A DNA stretch of 64,000 nt from contig NW_019775398.1 of assembly GCF_001039355.2 (NCBI RefSeq), positions 32,379 through 96,378 of the forward strand, written 5' to 3'. A program made the position numbers and the translations under genes. The notes beneath the pieces are model-generated. The model had not been told where the DNA came from, did no database searches, and saw nothing but the letters and a program-made list of their open reading frames with translations. This stretch comes from Lingula anatina. Its lineage: Eukaryota; Brachiopoda; Lingulata; Lingulida; Lingulidae. Position 1 is the stretch's first letter; each line of letters starts with the position of its first letter. Below are positions 25,056 to 35,615 of the stretch, piece after piece.

Positions 25056-26770
25056 TCACAACCAGGTACGTTCAAGCACCACCCCAAACGGGCTTTTTGA
25101 CGCATATAGATCACACTGGCCGCTTTCATAAACACACAATTCAACAGGCATTATCAGCTGCGAATTCTCCATTCCTATGATTAAATCTGCGTGAAAATTC
25201 GCTGCAACTTGACACAAATCAATGCCCAACAAATGAAGGTGTGAACTAACATCAACCGGTTGATTTGCTCTTACACGAATATTGGACACAACTAACACAC
25301 TTGCCTGCGGTGTCATCACTAGGAGACATAAATCGATACAATCGCTGAATGAATAGTTCTAAAACTATCTAAAGTGTTTAGATGCCATTCTAAGCTCTCA
25401 CTGGTGTTTAAACCGAGACAGGAAGCTAATAACTGAGACGTAAAGGTTGAATTCGATCCAGTATCTAATAACAGAAAACAATTAAGACAGAATTAGCATA
25501 AAATATTTAGACATAAACGATGTCTTCTTACAAGTTCAAGACGTCTACGAACATCCAGTACCTTAAATTCATTGCACTGAAAAAGTCTTTGCAACGGTCT
25601 ACACACAACACAAGGAGAAAGCTCGTTGGTCACACTGGATGGGCAAGGTTGGGACTGACTGGACTGATATCCAGTCGCGCATGAATAGGTCATGGGTTAA
25701 CCAGTGGTCTTACTAGTACTACTCAAAGCATAAACAGATTTGTCTCCATAAACTGGGCCATTGGCACTGCCGGTGTGACAGGAATGGTAGTCCTAGGAAT
25801 GAAAGTCCGGGGTCCCATATGATTAGTAGATGTTAGGGTTAGTTGGGGTATTGGGGTTAGAATATGGGCCGAATGTCACCTGTAAAAAGTAATGGGAAAC
25901 GGACTACGGTACCTAGCGGACTTCAATTCCAGTCACACCGGCCATTATCTTGATGAAATCAACAAATTCACCAAGTCTAGATATCTACCCATCACAGTTT
26001 TCACTTTCAAAGCTTTCTTACACCATTTCTTAGAAATTTTGGATTTACGCCTCTTTAAAAATTTCCAAAATAAACTTTTGATTGTCAACTTCGGGTATCA
26101 AACTAATATCTAACAGGACAATATTTGCGAGATCTAAGTGATCGGAAGGCTTGTTTAGGTCTTTAGGAGTCATTATGTTACGCCCTGATTTGAGATCGTT
26201 TATGATCTTACTACCGACAAGATGATTGCCAAACCTATTTTTTTAATATTTCGGGCCTCAGCATAACCTTGGCATTTCCGAATAAAATGTAGTTTTCGAT
26301 CGAATCCTTAGCTTGCTCGAATGTGTACTGTACTAACTTAGTTAGTTTTAGATCTGGGACATCAATGTTGCTGTCAACTAGTTCATTAAACATAGCAAAG
26401 AAAGAGTGATATCTTGAGGCATCACCATCAAACGTAGTTAGTCCAATTTTTGGAGTATTAACCGAGCTCGAAATGTCTTTATTCATATTTGAAGCGACTT
26501 TTGGATTGTAACCTTCAAGCAACAATCTTGCTCTTTTCACTATTGTTGCATATTTTTCTGAACTTCATCAAACCACTCATCACTTTCAGTAAAATCTACT
26601 TCGTCAACCAAACTTTTATGATATTTAAAATGGGACGCTTCAAATTGAACGAAAGCATCGTCAAGCTCTTTCTGCTGCACGAATACTTTCTGATAATAAA
26701 TACTTACACAATGTTTGGCTACTTAAATTTAGCTGCAATTATGAGGGCCAGGATAAGACGGAAACATCTA
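25056..26770 (-). pseudogene. degenerate BEL/Pao retrotransposon gag-protease fragment
   Basis: Three minus-strand blocks in the order expected of BEL/Pao. Block 1, about 26700-26235: a gag region with LTTFDGDASRYHSFFAMFNE, matching the LPxFDGDPxxWxxFxxxF pattern of DUF1759, preceded in another frame by a Gln/Glu-rich helix (FVQQKELDDAFVQFE). Block 2, about 25690-25493: a decayed zinc-knuckle block (CVVC, LFQCNEFKVLDV, RRHRLCLN). Block 3, 25319-25056: a DUF1758-like aspartic protease/RT-linker part (LHLLGIDL, ADLIIGMENSQLIMPVELCV). Frameshifts and stops separate the blocks. No reverse transcriptase, integrase or LTRs were seen. It is a dead element lying between the two receptor genes. Confidence 0.6.
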
Positions 26771-27137
26771 AAAAGATAATGTACATGTCATTTTAACGAA
26801 ATATCGATATAAAGATGATGACTTCAATTAACTAACATATCACCTGACCTATTTACTCCCTTATAAGGTGACGACGATTTACTTAGGTGACGACGATTTA
26901 CTTATATCATCCATATCGATATAAATTAACAACTAAATTCACATTTACAAAATGTTCTATAAAGTTACTTTCTTACGTACTGAAGAGAACAACCTGATTG
27001 CGTCCAGCACTAGTATGCATTGGCTGATATAGCTGCTGCAACTAAAAACTACTCAAATATTCATAGAATGATGATATACGACATTGCGTTAGTTGTGACT
27101 GCGTGACTAAATTGTCGCCGTCAACAACAAAGCTGAC

Positions 27138-27716
27138 TAATGCCCCTATTTCACACAGACCACGAATCCCATGAATCGCCAGGAATTGACAAATTTCAGG
27201 ATTCTTGAGATTTTGCAAATTTTCTGGCCTAATTCGACACGCTGTACGATTCAGTTACGATACAGGTGCGATATTGTTACGAATATTCGTGGGATTCGGC
27301 TGGAATCGCACGAATATTGTCAAAAATTCACTACGATTTTTTGGAATCGGGAGTTCGTGGCCAAAATTTTAAACAGCTCAAAATTTTACCACGAATTCCC
27401 GATTGATCAAGAATTGCCAGAACTGACTACGATTTTATACGAATCTGTTAAGGACTTCACGAACTGATTACGACAACCACGAATCCTGAAATTTGTCAAT
27501 TCCTGGCGATTCGTGGGATTCGTGGTCTGTGTGAAATAGGGGCATCAAAGTTTTTGCCACGAATTCCTGTTGGTCAAGAATTGCAAGAACTGACTACGAA
27601 TATATACGAATCTGTTAAGAACTTCACGTACTGATTACGATTCAACCACGAATCCTGAAATTTGTCAATTCCTGGCGATTCGTGGGATTCGTGGTCTGTG
27701 TGAAATAGGGGCATTA
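27138..27716. mobile_element. nested or composite foldback element with about 66-bp inverted ends
   Basis: The left end TAATGCCCCTATTTCACACA (27138 on) continues through ACCACGAATCCCATGAATCG to about 27206. It is mirrored twice on the right, at about 27480-27545 and again at about 27650-27716, the last ending GTGAAATAGGGGCATTA. So one complete element (27138-27545) is followed by an extra half (internal part plus right end). Related internal words (ACGAATCTGTTAA, CTGACTACGA) occur in both halves. A solo right end is at 33491-33565. Confidence 0.65.
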
Positions 27717-28130
27717 GGCATATTGATATTTTACCCCCTCCCCTCGAATGTTGAGTGCCTACATATAACTAAAACACAACAGGTACCATCGATTTTACAA
27801 ATTATCTGGTCATATCTGGAGATAGCTCTTTCAAACTAATGCGTTGGCATCAAGCACTGCTTCACTCGATCTGCCCTGTTTTACATATCATGATTATTTA
27901 ATGCATGACAAGAAAAGAAAGATAGCGCATTTGAAAATGGGCACATCTGCCAGCTCTGTGAAGACTGTTTTATTTTTCGTTTAAAAAGTGTTTCCGTGAA
28001 ACACGTTGCACCCAACCCGAGTTTCGAACAACATCGACTCGTGATATCCTGTCATTTTGCTCATAGTTCAACGCGAAAACATTTAAACATGAAAAAGCGG
28101 TAGCAATCATTTAGTCGTTCATAATGCTTT

Positions 28131-28505
28131 TCAATAAATTATACTGCTTTCTGAGAGTAGGCGCTAAGCCCAAGGTATCGGCCAATCAAGATGACATTCA
28201 ATTATTCATGTCATTCTCAGAGAACGTTCATGGTTTTGTCCATTATTTTGTTATCATTCCTTAGTGCACTAAAAACTACTTCGACTAGCAACTCTAAGCT
28301 GTGGGNTAAAAAAAATTATAATCAATAATATCAATAAATTATACTGCTTTCTGAGAGTAGGCGCTAAGCCCAAGGTATCGGCCAATCAAGATGACATTCA
28401 ATTATTCATGTCATTCTCAGAGAACGTTCATGGTTTTGTCCATTATTTTGTTATCATTCCTTAGTGCACTAAAAACTACTTCGACTAGCAACTCTAAGCT
28501 GTGGG
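28131..28505. repeat. false duplication around a single N (assembly artefact)
   Basis: 28131-28305 recurs at 28331-28505 with an offset of exactly 200 bp and no difference that I can see. The copies are separated by one N (28306) and an A/T-rich 24-bp filler. The first copy ends mid-word (GTGGG), which the second copy continues. This looks like an unmerged contig overlap. It cuts through the upstream flank of the decayed receptor fragment. Confidence 0.75.
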
Positions 28506-28612
28506 GCTCTACATTTTTCATGTTTTTATTATGCAACTCTCATTTTAAAGAGATATAATTTGTTTTGTGAGAATCCTATTTCACGGCGTGTGGGGAATAT
28601 TTAAGTTAAGTC
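28499..28612 (+). pseudogene. decayed 5' fragment of a third receptor gene copy
   Basis: The run GGGGCTCTACATTTTTCATG, a diverged middle, then TTTGTTTTGTGAGAATCCTA, TTTCACGGCGTGTGGGGAAT and ATTTAAG aligns with the first 110 bp of exon 1 of both receptor genes (copy 1 has TTTGTTTGGTGAGAACCCTA and TTTCGCGGCGAGTGGGTAAT). The start codon is lost and the frame is broken by a stop and an indel. Homology ends near 28612. Flanking sequence just upstream (CTAAGCTGTG) also resembles the CTAAAGCTGGAGTC leader of copy 1. It is in the same orientation as copy 1. Confidence 0.7.
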
Positions 28613-29486
28613 CGTGACGTCGAAGAATCTTTGAAATCAATAGGGGCATCGTCAGCACGCAACTAAAAACTTATAATCAAACTGTTATCAGGTGAACACG
28701 CGATCTCGTTTAAAATCTGATCATCCATTCCAATTGGTCACGATCTACATAGATCTTCGCATACTGTTTTTTTAATAGTAATGTTTACTGTGCACGAAAT
28801 GGCAATCTGAGTAGTCGATCTGAGGCTGTTTTCTAGGCAATGTCCCAGAAGACGTATTTGATCTGATCATACATAAATTTTGGTCACGATCTACATTTAC
28901 TGTTTTTTTATATACATAATGACAATGTTTATTGGGAAAGAAATGGCACTGCTGCAGTCAACAAGAGACAATGGACCCTGCTGTGTACTTTGCAATTTTC
29001 CAGGAGAAGACTTGAGTGTTGGACGAGAGCTTTTATAGGCATAGTTATCTTTCAAGTTATGTGAAAATGTTGAAAACTTTATAATAAACTACAGGGCACA
29101 GTATGAATTTCAACAGAACATTTTCAGTGACAACATGGTTATGGGAATACAATAATTAATAACGCAATAAAGTATATAATCTATAAAGAAATTGATGTTT
29201 ACAGGAGTACACGCACAGTAATTAAATGATCACACACTTAACTCTAACTTAATTCGCATTTTCTTGAACTTTGAGTTCATTTACTGAGTTAAAGTCATTA
29301 TAGGTAAACAATCGCTTGAAAAACATTGATAAAAACAACATGTTTGGTAAATTGTTGGAAACCCAAATAATAAACCGCTGATTATATACATACTCAATAA
29401 ACCAAATGAATTTCACTTATTGAGGTCAAACTTCTAATTGCGGTTGAGCAATGCATTATAAGATGCCGCGTTGGTCGTTCTTGAGT
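28613..29486. other. non-coding interval between receptor fragment and receptor gene 2
   Basis: Short direct echoes are present (ATCTGATCAT and GGTCACGATCTACAT each recur near 28716-28755 and 28859-28905), suggesting a diverged tandem duplication of about 145 bp. TTTATT at 28927-28932 could serve as a minus-strand polyadenylation signal for receptor gene 2. No gene supported. Confidence 0.4.
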
Positions 29487-32400
29487 TCATGCACTGGGTG
29501 CGTTTCGACAAAACAATACCTTGAACTGTGACCTAAATTCCGAACCACTGATTAGAAACACCAGTAAGTTGAACACATGGTAGGTCAACTCTGAGATTCT
29601 ACCGATAAAATACATGTTGAAAACATACCCAGGAAGGTCTTTCGTATGTACATATGATGTCACAACCATACAAATAACAGAGGTTGTGCACATAATAAGA
29701 AAACTAAAAGACGAAGCCAACAAAGACACGGTACTTATTATTTCTTTGATCTTGTTCTCATTTCTTCTTCCAGACGTAAGTTCTTTTCGAGATTTTCTTT
29801 GAACCCAGACAAAATGTATTATCTTGAAGTTCATCCCGGTTATGGTGAGTAACATCATGGCTCTTCCTGTGATACGAATTGCTGCTACAATCCCTAAGCG
29901 CCTTTGTAACCCTTGTAGGTATTCCCGAGCAACAAGCACACACGAGGCATCAGTGTAAATTAAACTTGCCAAGGCTACGGCCCCAGATGCTGCTGCTGCG
30001 ACAAACACCATCTGCGAAAATGAAACAAGGCAGCAAAGTTGTCAAATGTACATACAGAAAGCAGAAAAAAGGATGCACAAAATACATTTAGGTCATTTCA
30101 TCAATTTCGATACAACATATCATTGCTTAACAGCATAATAACCAATTTGAAATAAAGGCAACATGGACATCAGTATGTTTAAAGATTATCCTCTGAAAAT
30201 GACAATTTGTGAAAAATGAACATTAAAAAAAAAAGCTTCAAAAAGGGACGTAATAAGGCTGGTTTTCTAAAATCCAGCTGTATTTTAGCCATAAGAAGAT
30301 TTTCTTTTAGTTAGAGCATAATTAGGAACATTGATCTCCTTTAATACGGCTTATAGACAGTGCACAAAAAAGGTTATCGTCAATCATTAAGCAATATTTA
30401 TATTTATGTTATAACACAATACTTAAAGATGCTCAATTACAAAAGCCGACCAAATGTCACCAGATATTTTTTTAATAGTATAATACCAAAAGACATCGTT
30501 TCATATCACTTGAAAAATGATATTTGACATGATTTTTCGGCTTGCTTTCCATGCTGTGCGTAAATGGGGCAGATAAGTGGGTTAAGTTCACAACCAAAAT
30601 TTTAAAGGTACAGTTTAAAACTCTCTAATTGCTGATCGATTACTAGTGATTAATTCAGTTTATCCCTTGGCATGTTAACTTTATTTGAGTCGTATAAGAA
30701 ACTAATAGAAATGGTTTATATGTGTTACTGGAATCCATGCCCCACCGTCACTCGGTTCACATGCACCTTTAACAGCAGAATGGCGACTGATTTTTAATTA
30801 TGTACTACAGGTAACATGGACATTCAGAAACTGTAATGAGCATGAGGCTTGGGGTCTCACATTAAAAATGCCAATATGTAAAAATGAACATTTCATTAAA
30901 AACCTGCACAAGTTCATGAAATTTAGTCAAACAAAGATATTTGATCTGTATTTAAGCGCTATAAATCACTTCCGTAAGTTTGAGTTTAATAAGGGCAAAT
31001 TACTTTGATTGTGTATCGTTAGACAGTGCACAAAATTAGTATTTTAGTCAGCTTTGATGCAATTTTACGTAATACTGAACATCATAATCGCAACCAACTT
31101 TTTATATATACTGTTGCTTATATGGATAATGAAAATGTAAATGGCAAAGGGTTTCAGCCCCATTTGTGGGGTTCAAAGTCATTATGTCGGTAATTAAGAA
31201 GCATCAGGTACTGATTCATGTTAAAAAGATGCGACCTTTGGTACCGAATAGAAAAATTTTAATTTTTAAAAAAGCGTCATCATTTATCCATGGCGGACCC
31301 AGGGGGATACAGTGAGCCACAAACACTGTATTCAAACTCGTTTTCCATCTCTCACCATTGAAGGATTTAATTTTTTAGGATTTTACGTGTGTGTATATGT
31401 GTGTGTTATAATTTTTCATTTACTTATTTTTTTACAACTCACAAAGTTAAGAAGTTTCATAAATACATAGATCACTAAAAAGATAAACAAGCCTCGCTTA
31501 TCATCATCACGCTCAGTAATACTTTCAGAAATTACAAGAACCTCTTATGAACTTTCCCAATCATAACTTCACAACTAAAGTACGTACCGATCTGAAGAAC
31601 GTTTTTCTGGAGCATATGAAACTGGATTTGAACGGGAAACAGACGAAAAGAAACCTGTCAAGTGTTATGACGAAGATGACAACTGCAGCCCAGTCTGCGG
31701 TAAATAAATCAAAAATGGCCATTACGTTGCAGGCGGCTGAGGTAAGCCAGGAGGGATAGCCTGTCTGATTGGCAGTGTTCACAATTGCTATCGATAATTC
31801 ACTCAACGCCCGAAGACAGTGCGCTATTCCAAGAGCACACGTCAAGAAGGACTTGGTTTCTGATCTTCCTTTAAGTCTTTTTTCGCCCATTAGAACAACA
31901 ACAACGAGGATAATGTTGCTGAATAAGGACAATGGAATGAGAGCATAAACAGTATACAAATATACACTTAACGTCCTGGTCATATTTTCTGTGACTAAAT
32001 ACATTCTCTTGGACGACCAGAAAAGGCATTCTTGTATATTGTTTTTTATTGACATTTCTAGGACACGTGGTTTGATGTTCTCCACGTCCATTGGACATAC
32101 ACGCTTTGCTAGTTGCCACGTGTTATTCAAAACTTGGGGCGAAAGGATATTAGGTCGGATAAGACAAAAATTGACTTTTTCGCTATATCTCTGAAAAATA
32201 TTTGGTAAATTTTGAAAATCTTGTCGAAAGCAAAGATATAACTCATTACTGGTTTCTACATTTCCTTGTTTATTTCCGGCCAGGCACTCTTCTTCGTTCA
32301 ACCCGTACAGCACCGTGGCCGTGAAAAACTCCTCTGACATCTCAACGATCCCACAATATCCATAATATGTGCTGTTAGAGAACCAAGAGTCAGTCATCAT

Positions 32401-33042
32401 CAAACTGTCTGTCAGTCTGTTTGAAAACTTCGGAGAGCAATAGTAATATCTGTCTGTGAAAACGGTTTCCATTTCATCTGATAAAGCAGAATCATGATCG
32501 CCATGTACTTGTATATCATGGTTTTCTCGCGATGCTTTGATACACACACGTTTGCTTCCAGTAGAGTTAGCAGTAGAGTTATTACCTTGTGTAAGGTAAC
32601 GGTGACCACTAGAAGTATTTTTCCCTTCATTATCGCGTTCAGATACAATTTGAGACGTGTGCTCATGGCCATCTTGTTTCAATTCGTCAATCGTTTTCTT
32701 AAAGTCGACAAAAGTACTTCTTTTTGCGCTGTCACTCAGCTGAGAGCAATTTTCTCTTTCAACTCCCATCAAAACAATAGCCCTGCGCCTGGGGTCCAAC
32801 ATATTTGTGAAATTAAAGAGACACGCCGTGTCCATTGTTTTCAGGGCGACTTCCATAATGTCGATAGGTAAACCTGTTGTTGCTGATATCTGGTCGTGCA
32901 ACTGCCTTGTAAGGTTGAAGTGGCATGCGGAGAGGACGTGAATATTTCCCACTCGTCGCGAGACAGGATTCTCACTAAACAAATTTCTGATCTGAAAAAA
33001 AGAGAGATGAATAATGCAAACAGGAATAATGTAGAACACCAT
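29487..33042 (-). CDS. orphan rhodopsin-like 7TM receptor with large Cys-rich ectodomain (copy 2)
   Basis: Exon 1 is 33042-31588 and exon 2 is 30011-29487 (donor TCG|GTACG, acceptor CTGCAG|ATG), giving 659 residues. The architecture matches copy 1: hydrophobic start, Cys-rich sequon-rich ectodomain, seven membrane segments, LDRFLFVCFPFK at the end of TM3, and NLLVFLISGSEFRSQF at the end of TM7. The intron falls in phase 0 at the same codon junction (FRS|MVF) as in copy 1. The membrane part, e.g. GEKRLKG(R/K)SETKSFLTC, is nearly identical to copy 1, while the ectodomain carries many substitutions, small indels and extra sequons (e.g. NNSTANST). The gene is intact and convergent with copy 1. 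Ligand and G protein are unknown. A lineage-specific chemosensory or peptide receptor are both possible. Confidence 0.85.
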
Positions 33043-33107
33043 GGCTTAGCGTTCAGCGCAGTAGGAGATTCTAACTCGCTAAAGAAAGAATATGCAAAAC
33101 GTGCTTT

Positions 33108-33115
33108 TTTAAATA
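33108..33115 (-). promoter_or_regulatory. candidate TATA-like box of receptor gene 2
   Basis: On the minus strand the sequence reads TATTTAAA, 66-73 bp upstream of the start codon at 33042, close to the TATAAATA position in copy 1. Confidence 0.35.
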
Positions 33116-33240
33116 TGGCATGAATTATTGTAAGAATGACTGCCATTGGCAAATACCATCAACTAATCACAAGCTCCAAGACAGCAATATTCACATACAT
33201 GAGTATTCATTCGTCTATCCACGTTTCTACATTTACAAAT

Positions 33241-33270
33241 GTAATAATAATAATAATAATAATAATAATT
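33241..33270. repeat. (AAT)n microsatellite
   Basis: About ten AAT units. Confidence 0.85.
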
Positions 33271-33490
33271 TCACAAAAAAAGTTGCACACTAGTTCTTTC
33301 GATGATTGGAGATAACATATTCAACAAATTAGATTTGAGCTGGCTGACATATTCAACATATAAAGGCTCTCCACTTCTCGTCTTACCCCCTTAGTAAGCA
33401 AACGCAACCTATGAAGTGAACTGCAGTGAAGTTCTTCACAGATTCGTATATATTCATAGTCAGTTCTTGCAATGATTGATCAATCACAAA

Positions 33491-33565
33491 CTGATTACGA
33501 TTCAACCACGAATCCTGAAATTTGTCAATTCCTGGCGATTCGTGGGATTCGTGGTCTGTGTGAAA
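33491..33565. mobile_element. solo right end of the 27.1-27.7 kb foldback family
   Basis: It contains TGATTACGATTCAACCACGA, GAATCCTGAAATTTGTCAAT and TTCGTGGTCTGTGTGAAA, matching the right arm at 27650-27710, but lacks the final AATAGGGGCATTA. It is truncated at its outer end. Confidence 0.6.
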
Positions 33566-33780
33566 ACAAAATTAAAATGATCTTTGCGAGAAAAGTTAAA
33601 CAGTGAAATAAGAAACCCCAATATGCTTATGGATTTTCCTCGATTTTCACAAATCCAATATGTACTTTCCATGTTTATTGTGGTCATGAATGTAAAAAAA
33701 CATATAAAAAGCTTTAAACGTGTTTTATTGTTCTGTCACTGATATTCAAACGTTTAAAAGGACACCTAGTGTGACACCTG

Positions 33781-33980
33781 GCCCCGGTTTCAAAAAAAAA
33801 AAAAAAAAAAACTTAAGCCAGGTTCCCTGGCTAAGACTTAATTACAAAGGTTACATGATCACATGGGCATTTCTTACCCTATCAGGAGCAGTGTAACAGC
33901 ACTCTTAAGGAAATCCTAGTCAACTAAGCCAGGGAAAAGATTTAAGTTTTTTTTTTTTTTTTTTTGTGAAACCTGGACCT
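33781..33980. mobile_element. foldback MITE with poly-A/poly-T arms
   Basis: The left arm GGTTTCA, a 21-A run, then CTTAAGCCAGG and CCTGGCTAAG mirrors the right arm: CTAAGCCAGGG, then TTTAAG, a 22-T run and GTGAAACC. About 195 bp, able to form a long hairpin. No coding capacity. Confidence 0.5.
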
Positions 33981-34389
33981 GGTTGGATAGAAAAGACATG
34001 ACATTTACTCTTTTTGAAAATAGAAACTGAAAACAGCTAGTTTATACAGATGATATTTAGGAATGACAGGCCGCGGCGAAAGCTTTGATGCAGCTGGTCA
34101 AAATTTTTATTTCAAGAGGGTACCATCGGTGTGATTTTTTTCAGAAATCGAAAGAATGGTATGTGAAAACCAAAAGGCCAATTTATATCAACTCACTTGT
34201 TCGATTCATCAAAATTGCCCGTAAACATATTAAAAATGATGTTTGTTCAACCTGCCATCTCACGCAGAAACACTGCATGGTGCATGTTTTAACTTTTTTT
34301 CTTTGAAGGAAAATAAAACAACCCTTTATCTGTTGCTGGAAGGAGTAAACATATACCCGCATATCTGCAAGAGTAGCAAAATAGCTCAA

Positions 34390-34910
34390 TAGAGGGTACC
34401 GGAAGAGACGGATTGTGCCGGAAGTGATGTGTAGTGGTGTAAGACGTAAAGCTGAATGGTCATTTTTAGCTGGAGGTAAATGGGAATGAAGACGTGGGCT
34501 TATAGAAAAAAAGCATTTATTCTAACAACACGATAAAATAACATTTATCTTTATGCATTTGGGGCAGAGAAAATAATAGGAGCATGATATGAAAACGTGT
34601 CATGGAACTTAAAGGTGAAAAATCGTGCTTAATAAAGGTTACCGGAAGAGAATAGAATTGTGCCGGAAGTGTGATGTCATGTGACGTCAAGTGGTGTAAG
34701 ACGCGAAGCTGAGTGGTCATTTTTAGCTGGGGGTGAACGGGAGTAAAGGCGTGCACTCGGAGAAAAAATCAGTTTTTCCAACAACATGGAAGGATAACAT
34801 TTCTTCTTTACGCATTTTGGGCATACAATACTGGTGGAAATAATAGGTACATGATATGAAAACGGGTCACGGAACTTGAAGGTGCAAAATCGTGCTCAAT
34901 TTGCAGTCAA
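34390..34910. repeat. tandem duplication, units of about 240-260 bp
   Basis: Unit 1 (about 34390-34635) and unit 2 (about 34637-34910) share GTGCCGGAAGT, a TGGTGTAAGACG block, GGTCATTTTTAGCTGG, an ATGATATGAAAACG block and AAAATCGTGCT. The second unit is also the outer part of the long inverted repeat paired with 40.3-40.7 kb. Confidence 0.6.
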
Positions 34911-35579
34911 TTTGTTTTGAATTATATGCTGCATCGACCGCCAGCACGACAAAGAGCGTCAAGGGGAAAGAATTCCCGGGAAGCTATTAATCGTTGTCAT
35001 GTAGAAGTTTTGCATGTATGCAATGTGTTATGCCCATATCTAAGTATTTTGGGGTGTTTTGTGGTATGTGCTGCAATTATAACGATGTTTTAGAGTCTTT
35101 GAAGGACCTTCCAAGCAGGCATAGTTGCGTTGGATCAACGTTGAAAACAGGTTGATACGTTGAATTGCCGTTGATCTACCTAAATTCAACGTAAAATCAA
35201 CGTTGATCCAGCCACGTCGAAACACCGTCATAATGTGACGTTGCCTCAACGTTGTATTTTGGTCAATGACACAACCTTGCAGTTATGGATTGTAATTTAA
35301 AATATTAATTATTGAAAACGTGATACTTTGTTTATCAATACTATAACTAAATTTATCAAAATAATAACAAAATGGTTTTAAAGAAAAAGTGACAGTTGTT
35401 TTGTGTCTTTAGTTAACTAGTGAATTTTCTTAGCTTGTTATTCAGAAATACATTCCAATAAACTGAATTCCTTGCAAGGTCAGCTAACATTAGGATGAAT
35501 AAGTTGCTGTAAATATGATGGAATTAACAGTTCTTGGTAACCTGTTATAGATAGACAGGTTGAGGTGACTGTGACTTTG

Positions 35580-35615
<36 letters not shown>

